Shown in pieces: positions 56,325 through 64,000 of a DNA stretch of 64,000 nt. Position 1 is the stretch's first letter. Every line of letters begins with the position of its first letter. The notes below the pieces were generated by a model that searched no databases, was not told the origin of the DNA, and was given only the letters and a program-made list of their open reading frames with translations. Location of the stretch: positions 46,276,597-46,340,596 of the forward strand of contig CM055100.1 in the NCBI GenBank assembly GCA_029204225.1. Direction: 5' to 3'. The position numbers and the translations under genes are program-made. This DNA comes from Diphasiastrum complanatum. Its lineage: Eukaryota > Streptophyta > Lycopodiopsida > Lycopodiales > Lycopodiaceae.

Positions 56325-57946
56325 TGTGGCGACCTGGTTTCAACAATTTGTTAATCTGAAGGGCCATTGTCGCACATTTCGCACTATTTCGGGATTTTCG
56401 GAGCCTCGGTCATTCTTTAGTGCCTACCTCGGAGCACCTCCATGCAGCCAAAGCCTCCCACCTTCGCATTTTTTGGGATTTTCTACCTTCCGACACCTTC
56501 GCATTTCTTAAGGACAGCTGTCGCACTTCTTAAAGGCAGCTTCACACTTCTTCAAGGGCAACCTTCGCACTTCTTCTCTCTCTCTTCGCATTTTCTCAAG
56601 GCAGCGAAGAGAGGTTCTTCTCCATGTAAGTGAGAAGGCGGCAAGCCACAAATGCACCTCCAGCCATCTCGGGCATCAGTCACAGGGTTTTCTAGTAAGA
56701 CCAGCGAAGGCAGCACTCTCTTCCTCTCATGTAGGTCGGCAGGCGGTTTTCTTCCAGGACAACAACTAAGCAGACAGTTATGGCAGGTCTTCAATGCACT
56801 TCTACATACCTCCTCAGCGATCTAGTAGCGGCCACCTCTCTTTCTTCTACAGGCAGTTTTTAGACAGCCATTCGACCTCCAACGATAGTCTAGAAGGCTG
56901 TGGTAGACTTCTATTGGCTCTTCACACACCTTCAAGAAATAGTTTTGTAGATTCAAAGACAGTTTGCAGATGGCCAGCGACCCTCATTCATCCTTCATAC
57001 GACTGTTTTCCTTGCACAAGGCAGCGACCTTGCATTCCAACTGTCGGCTATTTGTTGGCAGCATTCCATTGGCTCATCGGCATTCATTTCCAGATGTCAG
57101 ATATTTATTTGCTCTCTCTTTGCAGACAGTTATCAAAGCCCACAGTCTCTAGCACGGATCTCTCTGGCTATGTTATGCCAGTCTTATGTCATGTAATTCA
57201 TTCAGACACAATGTAGATCAGAGGCCCAAAAGCTCTGTTGGTGCTTTAATGTAGATTTATTGCTTTTGCTATTCATCTACAAGTTTAGAACCTTTGTGTT
57301 CTCAGATTCTTGTATAGAGGTGTAGCAATCCCTCTACTTTGCAGTGTCTGGACTGTATTGCACATATCTTTGCACTCTGCAAATGGTGAATACAGATAAT
57401 GTAAATCTGAGTGTTTTGAATCACGCAACTTGTTTCTACTGTGAACACCTTCTGTGCTTTTCATGGTGATTCATTTTGGTAATAGAAAGTTTATGGCAAT
57501 GTATTGTTTGTGCCTATACATAGTGTTTGGACTGGAATTGTCTAGTGAAGTGTCTCTAGCCTTCAATCTTGTGATTTGCGCAGATCATAGGAGTTAGATT
57601 CATAAAAAGCTACTGTCAAGATAACGGAAACACTGTGTGGCTTTCCCTTTTGCCAAAGTATTTGCTTTCTTGAGTTCACTCCCATTTGAATCTGAAAACC
57701 ATAATGAAGTATTCAGTATTTTTCTCTTGGGTGTTTTGTTTTCTTTGAAAGGTTGTACTGGCAGACCTTGTGGAAACATCTGTTGATGACCAGATTGCAA
57801 TCATTTTATATTCCATTCCATTCATTCTTAGTCATTTCTGGTTTTGCACTAAGAATGACAGTATTAGCCTTTTTATTGCTCCCAATAGAAATGGTACTCA
57901 TTCGTACTACAAATATCAATCATTTTGTTGTTGGTATGCCGCCACA
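56325..57946 (+). repeat. 5' LTR of nested element (1622 bp)
   Basis: TG...CA ends. Contains only five CT units at the site where the 3' LTR has about 43 (near 56572-56584) and retains 629 bp (56754-57382) that the 3' LTR lacks. Confidence 0.9.
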
Positions 57947-57957
57947 TATGACAATTT

Positions 57958-57975
57958 TGGCATCGTTGCTGGGGA
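57958..57975 (+). other. Primer-binding site of the nested element
   Basis: TGGCATCGTTGCTGGGGA, 11 bp after the LTR, matches the common plant Gypsy site TGGCGCCGTTGCCGGGGA (tRNA 3' end, usually assigned to tRNA-Asp) at 15 of 18 bases. All three differences are C-to-T or G-to-A, as expected from methyl-cytosine decay. Confidence 0.7.
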
Positions 57976-58479
57976 GCAATGCCAAATAGGATGTTCTGTC
58001 ATTATTTTGATTTTTGTTTGTATTTTTCAGATTCACAGGTTACTGTTCTGGTTCTTCACGCATTTCAGAAGAGGAACAGTGAAATCTGAGTTTCGCCCAC
58101 CCTGACTCGTCATTTCACTTTTGATTTTCTATTTTCGATTTTTTGTAGAGTTCCTAAAATTATTTACAGTTTGTAAAATGTGTTAAGTTTTTGTAATGTT
58201 ATAGTATGAAGATTCTTCGTCATGTCAACAAGATTTTGGTTTTCCATAAGCAAACCTATATTTATGCTTTTCCAGATCGAATTTTTATTTTTCTTTTTTT
58301 TTTTTGCTTAGTTTCAATTTTTTACAGGATCTTCAAGCTAAAATAAAAGCCTATTCTAAGGCTTTGGTGTTGTCCGAGATTTGTCGATGTTGTCTAAAGA
58401 CTGTTGCTGACAAATGCTGATCTTTCTATGCTCTGTTCATAGTTAACAACTTATTCTCAGTGTTTGCGAGCCGCTGCAC

Positions 58480-58496
58480 ACTTGAGGAGGGGAATA
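58480..58496 (+). other. Polypurine tract of the nested element
   Basis: CTTGAGGAGGGGAATA lies directly before the 3' LTR start TGTGGTGACC, the expected plus-strand priming site. Confidence 0.75.
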
Positions 58497-58748
58497 TGTG
58501 GTGACCTGGTTTCAACAATTTGTTAATCTGAAAGGCCATTGTCGTACATTTCGCACTATTCGAGATTTTCAGAGCCTCGTTTATTCTTTAATGCCTACCT
58601 CGGAGAACCTCCATGCAGCCAGAGCCTCCCACCTTCGTATTTTTCGGGATTTTCTACCTTCTGACACCTTCGCATTTCTTAAGGACAACTGTCGCACTTC
58701 TTAAAGGCAACTTCGCACTTCTTCAAGGGCAACCTTCACACTTCTTCT

Positions 58749-58751
<3 letters not shown>

Positions 58752-58837
<86 letters not shown>
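58752..58837. repeat. (CT)43 microsatellite in 3' LTR
   Basis: Uninterrupted CT run following CTTCTTCTTCTT. The sister LTR has TTCTCTCTCTCTTCGC at this site. Confidence 0.95.
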
Positions 58838-58842
<5 letters not shown>

Positions 58843-59006
58843 ATTTTCTCAGGGCAGCGAAGAGAGGTTCTTCTCCACGTAAGTTAGAAGGCGGCAAGCC
58901 ACAAATGCACCTCCAGCCATCTCGGGCATCAGTCGCAGAATTTTCTAGTAAGACCAGTGAAGGCAGCGCTCTCTTCCTCTCATGCAGGTCAGCAGGCGGT
59001 TTTCTT

Positions 59007-59074
59007 TGCCACGGCGGGTGGGCCTCCAAATAATTTTTTTATGGAGGCCCCACCCGCCATGGTAGGTGGGCCTG
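59007..59074. repeat. 68-bp GC-rich hairpin segment
   Basis: GGCGGGTGGGCCTCCA (59013-59028) pairs with TGGAGGCCCCACCCGCC (59042-59058; one bulged C) across a T-rich loop. A direct partial copy GGTAGGTGGGCCTGA follows. Absent from the 5' LTR. Confidence 0.85.
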
Positions 59075-60222
59075 ATGGTGAATACAGATAATGTAAATCT
59101 GAGTGTTCTGAATCACACAACTTGTTTTTGTTGTGAATACCTTCTGTGCTTTTCATGGTGATTTATTTTGGTAATAGAAAGTTTATGGCAATGTATTGAT
59201 TGTGCCTACACACAGTGTTTGGACTAGAATTGTCTAGTGAAGTGTCTCTAGCCTTCAATCTTGTGATTTGCGCAGATCATAGGAGTTAGATTCATGATAA
59301 GCTACTGTCAAGATAACGAAAACATTGTGTGGCTTTCCCTTTTGCCGAAGTATTTGCTTTCTTGAGTTCACTCCCATTTGAATCTGAAAACCATAATGAA
59401 GTATTCAGTATTTTTCTCCTGGGTGTTTTGTTTTCTTTGAAAGGTTGTACTGGCAGCCCTTGTGGAAATATCTGTTGATGACCAGATTGCAATAATTTTA
59501 TATTCAATTCCATTCATTCTTAGTTATTTCTGATTTTGCACTAAGAATGACAGTATTAGCCATTTTATTGCACCCTAGTATGAACGATACCCATGTGTAC
59601 TACAAATATCAATCATTTTGCTGTTGTTATTCCGCGACAGTGAAAGGCACTTCAGATTATGGCTTGATTTACAGGAAGCATGATGGTTTACCTGAGTTGT
59701 GTGGCTATGTGGATGCGGATTGGGGAGGTGACTATGATGATCGTAGATCCACCACAGGGTATGTATTCCAGTTTTGTGGTAGTTGTTTTTCCTGGTCTAG
59801 TAAAAAGCAAAGTACAATTGCTCTATCCACCACAGAAGCAGAGTATAAGACAATGTGTAGTGCAGCATAGGAAGCTATATGGTTGAGACAAATCTTGGAA
59901 GAAGTTGGCATGAAGCAGAAAAATCCCACGACATTACATAGCGACAGTCAGAGTGGCATTCAGCTAGCAAAGAATCCAGTGTTCCATGCGAGAACCAAAC
60001 ACATTGAGATTTAGTATCACTTTATATGTGAGAGGCTGCTGAGTTGTGAAATTCATGTTGTTCATTGTAGTACAGAAGAACAACTAGTTGATATTTTCAC
60101 TAAGGCACTTGTTGGAAAAAAGTTTGATAAGTTTAGATCAAAGCTTTTTGTACTTAAAGTTTGTTGACTTTAAAGCTATGTATATGACTGTATAGAAAAG
60201 TAGACTCTACTTTAAGGGAGAG

Positions 60223-60495
60223 AGTTAAAATTAAAGTAGAATCACTGTGTTATTGTACTGTGGGTCCTATCAGTTGATAAGGATCAGTTGGCCTCGCCAC
60301 AAGGCAAGTCGACGGGACACACGTCCCGCCAACGGAAACTGGGTCATGCATGGGTTTCCTGAGTGAACAACTATATGTACAATGTTATTTCATTTTGAGA
60401 AATACAGTTGCTATGTGAGCTTGCTGTGGAGAGTGTTTTCTGTCCGTGTTACTGTGTAGCATGATCTATGTTCCTGTTCAAAGCAAATTCTAAGT
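60223..60495 (+). repeat. 3' LTR of Copia-14 (273 bp)
   Basis: AGTTAAAATTAAAG ... AAATTCTAAGT, preceded by the purine tract. Inverted match of the Copia-10 LTR at 46441-46714. Contains the hairpin CGGGACACACGTCCCG near 60314. Confidence 0.85.
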
Positions 60496-61724
60496 TAAAC
60501 TCCCCTTGCCTTGTACAAACCCTATGTGAAAATCTAGGCTTACCCCTCCTTTTTCCTTTTCCCTTGTGAAATTGCCCCAAAAATGCCCTGAACGGTCCGT
60601 CATGTGCACTATTGCTATTCTGGGCAATCATTGTCCTTGCCATTATCATTCTCTATTGCACTTGAACGCTTGATCAAATCTATCCAAAAAAATTCCAGCC
60701 GAAATGCAAGTTAGGCCCATTTTTTGACAAAATTGTCATTTTTAGTAAACAACGGGATGTTTTGATTAGAAAATCTCGTAAATCTGGATGTCAATCAGAA
60801 AAAGGATTGTGTACAGTGCAAACATTGATGATTTGGCATAAATTAGATCGATGTCCAAAAATGACAGTAGGCGAGATATAATTCTCTTATATATATGGGC
60901 GAGTTATACCATTTTCCATCTTATTACTCGCGCTCTATTGACAAATCTCCAGAATTCACACGTGTGGGGATGATCCACAAGTATGATAGATCTAATTAAG
61001 CTTTATGATTAGCACAATAACCTGATTCTAGATTAAATAGCAAGATCTAGTACAGAAGTTATGGCCTAACCACAGTCTAGCATGCTAAGAATCAGAGAAT
61101 GATAGCAATGAATCATAAATGAGCAAAAGTACAAGAAATTAGTGTATCAGCATTAGCCTCAACACGAGTTAGAGAGAGAAAGAGAGAGAGATATCAAGCA
61201 AAAAATGGGGTGAATCCAAATTGGCATGAGATAGCTACAAAGATTTGGTTCTTCATAAAAAATTATAAGAAGAGCTACACATATTTATGGAGTTTGAGGT
61301 AGCTCGAGGTAGAACCACATCCATCCACCTTTTACTGACATTTAAAGTGAAAACTAGAGTCTATGTGACATTTGTCACAACTCATGCTTGTATCTCTACC
61401 TACTTTTACCAAGTGTCCTAGTTCTAACTAGAATTGTACAAATCATCATGCATGTGTCCATCTCACTTTGTGCACGCCTTGCATGTCACTATGGATCACT
61501 TACAATTAATGCATGTGAAATGCCACGAGTTTCTACAAGCATAATATTGCTATTTCTAAGTCTACAATCTTTATGCAAGGTTGTAATCATCAAACTAGAT
61601 ATGACATATTCATATAGCTCGAGTTCTATCTAGGCCAAATTTGGCATTTGCATTTATGGAACAACATACTTGCATGGTACTATGTTTGTAGCAAGCCTAA
61701 AGTCAAGATGGATTATTTTTCAAT
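60496..61724. other. Spacer between Copia-14 and Copia-15
   Basis: No recognised gene. Short GA-rich tract at 61170-61190. The part near 61700 may be 3' non-coding sequence of Copia-15, but its LTR is not recognisable. Confidence 0.35.
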
Positions 61725-61729
61725 AGATA

Positions 61730-62452
61730 TCAAGTTTCCTCCAAGATATATGACATAAGTACTTGTAGATTTTCGATCTGCTCTATCACTTGCAAAATAC
61801 GAGTCAAATTACCAACTATAGAAAGATCTTCACTTTTATACAATAAACCATAATCAAAATTTGAAGATATATATCTAAGCACTCTCTTGGCCATTTTCCA
61901 ATGATAAATTGAAGGATTTTGCATAGCCTGGCTCAAATTATGAACACTAAAAGTTATGTCAGGTCTAGTTATTGTGAGCCAAATTAAGGAGCCTATAAGA
62001 CTCCTAAAAAGAGTGATGTCCATGAAGTATCTTTCATCACCTTTGTTAGGGTCTTTTACATTTTGCTCCATAGGAGTTTCTATACTCTTACAATCTAACA
62101 TATTGAACTTTTTTAATATTGAAATAGCATACTTGGATTGACATACAAAAGTTTTATCTTTAAGAAAGTCAATCTCTAATTCTGATATGTAGTGAATTTT
62201 TCCAAGATCTTGCATCTTGGACTCTTTTCCAAGTGCAATCTTGGTTTCCTCAACTAACTTGATACAACTTCCTGTTAGAATGATATCATCAACATAAATA
62301 AGAAGGATGACAATATCTCTATCAAAAAACTTGACATACAAGGAAGGATCATAGTTACTAAGATTAAATCCTAGTGACTCAAGAAAGGTGTTAAGTCGAG
62401 AATACCATGACCTTGGAGCTTGCTTTAGTCCATATAGACTTTTGAAGAGCAA
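61730..62452 (-). pseudogene. Copia-15 reverse transcriptase palm/thumb
   Basis: 240 open codons with YVDDIILTGS, a degenerate SELEIDFLKDKTFVCQSKYA block (usually GIEV....G.F.SQ.KY) and TPMEQNVK. Its last 28 codons are read out of the original RNase H frame because of a one-base slip. Confidence 0.85.
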
Positions 62453-62815
62453 GCAAACTTAGTCTTTGTCATGGATGAACCCGATAGGCTGATCCATATA
62501 AATATCTTCTTCTAGGTATCCATTTAAAAATGCATTAGAGACATCTAGTTGAAGAACTTGCCAATTGAAAAAACAAGCAATAGAAATTATGATTCTAATT
62601 GATACCATCTTTGCAAATGGAGCAAAAGTCTCCTCATAATCAAGTCCATAAACTTTGAGCAAAGCCCTTTGCACAAAGCCTAGACTTGTACTTTTTTGTG
62701 CCATCTTGATTATACTTGACTCGAAAAACCCACTTGCAACCAATGGTGTGCTTGTTGGATGGAAGATCCACAAGCTCTCATGTCTTGTTGGCCATCAAAG
62801 CATCATATTCCTCCT

Positions 62816-63418
62816 TCATGGCAAGATACCATTCCTTTGAATTGAGTGCATCATATACATCCTTTGGCTCTCATGTGAAATAAAATAAGCACAATTAATG
62901 GAGTTGAGCTCCACTTGGTTGCCTCTATCTTTATATGTAAGCCTCCTAGGCTCAGATCTTTCTCTTTGAGACCTCCTTGGTGAAAAGATTCGAGGTGACT
63001 CCTCCTCAATTCTCGGCCCCATCTCTCCATGATTGTCTTCAAGGGTGGTGATGATTGGAGTATCTTTTTGAGAATCTTTGAACTCGGCCTCCTCAAGAAT
63101 GTATTTTTGATCCTCATGGAATATAACATCCCTACTCTCAATTGTAGTTGAGGTAGAGGAAACATAGATTCTATATGCCTTCTTGTTGGATGCATATCCA
63201 ACCATGATCTCTTTGATAGAATTAGGATCATTTGTTTTCCTTGTGATCAAGGGTACATGAACAAAGCAAGCCCATCCAAAAACTCTAAGGTGATATACCT
63301 TAGGTTTCTTCTTGAACAAGACTTCAAAAGGTGATTCTCCAGCAAGTGCATTGTGAGGTAATCTATTGCACAAATAGTTTGCACAATTTATTGCTTCACC
63401 CCAATATTCAATAGGCAA
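62816..63418 (-). pseudogene. Copia-15 integrase C-terminal region and linker
   Basis: 200 open codons: CNRLPHNALAGESPFEVLFK, KIxxLRVFGWACFVHVP-type block, YRIYVSSTSTTIESRDVIFH and an acidic linker before RT. Joined to the core only through a stop codon near 63505. Confidence 0.82.
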
Positions 63419-64000
63419 AGAAGCTTCAACTCGTATTGCTTTAGCACATTCACATAAAAGTCTGTTTTTTCTCTTAGCAACTCCATTTTGAGATGGAGAA
63501 TAAGCTCAAGAAGACTCTCTCCTTATTCCTTCACCTTCACAATATTCATGAAACTTGTTGGAGATGTATTCACCTCCTCCATCACATCTTAAAGCTTTAA
63601 CTTTGAAAGAAAACTGTTTCTCAACATAAGATTTGAAGATTAGGAAGTGATCAAATACCATACCTTTTGAAGAAAGTAGATACAACCAAGTATATCTAGT
63701 AAAGTCATCAATAAAGGTGACAAAACATGTTGCACCACCAATACTTTTAGAAGAATAAAAATGAACCTCCGAGTGTATAAGCTCCAAAGGATGAGTAGTC
63801 TTGGTAAAGGACTTTTGATATGGCTTTCTATGTGATTTTGCAATAACACAAGCCTCACAAGGCTTGAAATCTTTGGAAAGTGAGTTTGGAAGGCCAATAG
63901 CCTTCTCTTTCTTGACCATATAAGACATAGACTTAAAGTTGTTGGAGAGAGAGGGAGAGGAATGAGAGTTGAGAAAGGTGTCGTATGCTAGAAACGAAAA

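Larger units (their letters stand above)
56325..59639 (+). mobile_element. Nested 3.3-kb non-autonomous LTR element with 5-bp target duplication
   Basis: Complete insertion inside Copia-14 RT, flanked by GTGAA at 56320-56324 and 59640-59644; removing it restores CYV-KGTSDYG in frame. 5' LTR 56325-57946 (TGTGGCGACC ... GCCGCCACA), internal region 57947-58496 (550 bp), 3' LTR 58497-59639 (TGTGGTGACC ... TCCGCGACA). A primer site and purine tract occupy the ends of the internal region. The internal region has no recognised gag, protease or pol; the open frames across it are short and featureless. It fits the non-autonomous LTR class (LARD/TRIM-like) and must be mobilised by a partner, probably Gypsy judging by the primer site. 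Confidence 0.92.
58497..59639 (+). repeat. 3' LTR of nested element (1143 bp, rearranged)
   Basis: Aligns with the 5' LTR at both ends. Differences: the CT tract 58752-58837 (about 43 units), and 59007-59074, a 68-bp hairpin-bearing segment in place of 629 bp of the 5' LTR. Confidence 0.9.
55631..60495 (+). mobile_element. Copia-14: RT-RNase H and 3' LTR, split by a nested LTR element
   Basis: RT 55631-56324: [49 protein letters not shown] (catalytic), then a slip and stop near 56017, VKELLHKFRLQDCKPVNTFT, YRQLVGSLIYLTTTGPDICY, HWKAAKHILCYV. Interrupted at GTGAA by the 3315-bp insert 56325-59639. Resumes KGTSDYGLIYRKHDGLPELC, YVDADWGGDYDDRRSTTGYV (RNase H Asp), STTEAEYKTM (Glu), DSQSGIQLAKNPVFHARTKH (Asp), VDIFTKALVGKKFDKFRSKL and a stop at 60166. 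A polypurine tract at 60211-60222 (TTTAAGGGAGAG) abuts the LTR 60223-60495. The 5' part is missing. Confidence 0.9.
61725..63960 (-). mobile_element. Copia-15: minus-strand pol, pre-integrase to RNase H start
   Basis: From 63928: KPCEACVIAKSHRKPYQKSF, LELIHSEVHFYSSKSIGG, FVTFIDDFTRYTWLYLLSSK, CDGGGEYISNKFHEYCEGEG (integrase core), one stop near 63505, then AYSPSQNGVAKRKN, IEYWGEAINCANYLCNRLPH, WACFVHVPLITRKTNDPNSI (to 62816). RT 62773-61800: [105 protein letters not shown]. After a slip near 61800 the RNase H start reads FASDRADRKSTSTYVIYLGG, then it is cut. RT blocks are interrupted by one stop at 62458. Gag and 5' LTR lie beyond the window or are lost. Confidence 0.9.

Noticed and set aside
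56794-57216. A 140-codon open frame
   Set aside because: It lies entirely within the 5' LTR of the nested element, in the stretch missing from the 3' LTR; no domain and codon pattern like LTR filler.
57753-58105. Protein-coding internal region of the nested LTR element
   Set aside because: The frames cross the LTR boundary and primer site and show no gag or pol motif.
58613-59029. Open frames crossing the CT tract in the nested element's 3' LTR
   Set aside because: Dipeptide-repeat artefacts within an LTR; the sister LTR lacks the long run.

Overview
This is nuclear DNA from a land plant. The evidence is one plant-type DEAD-box helicase gene with spliceosomal introns, embedded in plant-style Ty1/Copia and Ty3/Gypsy retrotransposon debris, AT-rich spacers and long CT/TG microsatellites. 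The TE density and multi-kb introns suggest a large, repeat-rich genome (fern, lycophyte or gymnosperm are possible). I cannot name the species from sequence alone.

Layout. 1-8.3 kb: an eroded LINE-type zinc domain, then three truncated Copia copies; two of them form an inverted pair sharing a 243-bp LTR. 8.3-11.9 kb: AT-rich sequence without a recognised gene. 11.9-21.5 kb (minus strand): the only clearly intact host gene, a DDX3/Ded1-type ATP-dependent RNA helicase. I reconstruct six coding exons, 632 codons plus stop, and five introns all in phase 0, including one exon and part of another that no long open frame reveals. Its 5.3-kb intron holds a hAT transposase remnant, a foldback/MITE-like element and small hairpins. 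21.5-25 kb: the 5' side of the gene, with short inverted repeats.

25-37.9 kb: a patchwork of Copia pieces in both orientations, including a 1.0-1.2 kb LTR present as an inverted pair. 37.9-44.7 kb: a Ty3/Gypsy pol with an intact D,D35E integrase, its LTR carrying a 120-bp CT tract, then an unusual gag-side region with a 785-bp tandem duplication, a coiled-coil ORF and an unrecognised downstream domain. 44.7-53.9 kb: a minus-strand Copia 5' LTR, a CTA-rich tract, a long minus-strand Copia pol, a Gypsy integrase, and a Copia integrase fragment. 54.2-55.1 kb: an unrecognised coiled-coil gene or pseudogene with an intron that can be spliced in frame. 55.6-60.5 kb: a plus-strand Copia whose reverse transcriptase is split by a complete 3.3-kb non-coding LTR element with a 5-bp target duplication. 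61.7-64 kb: a minus-strand Copia pol running off the window.

Only the helicase looks like a working cellular gene. The points I consider most worth following up are the coiled-coil ORFan at 54.2 kb, the nested non-autonomous LTR element whose two LTRs have diverged structurally, a Copia leader with a Drosophila-copia-like half-tRNA primer site, and repeated pol-LTR-gag junctions that look like remnants of tandem or circular copies.
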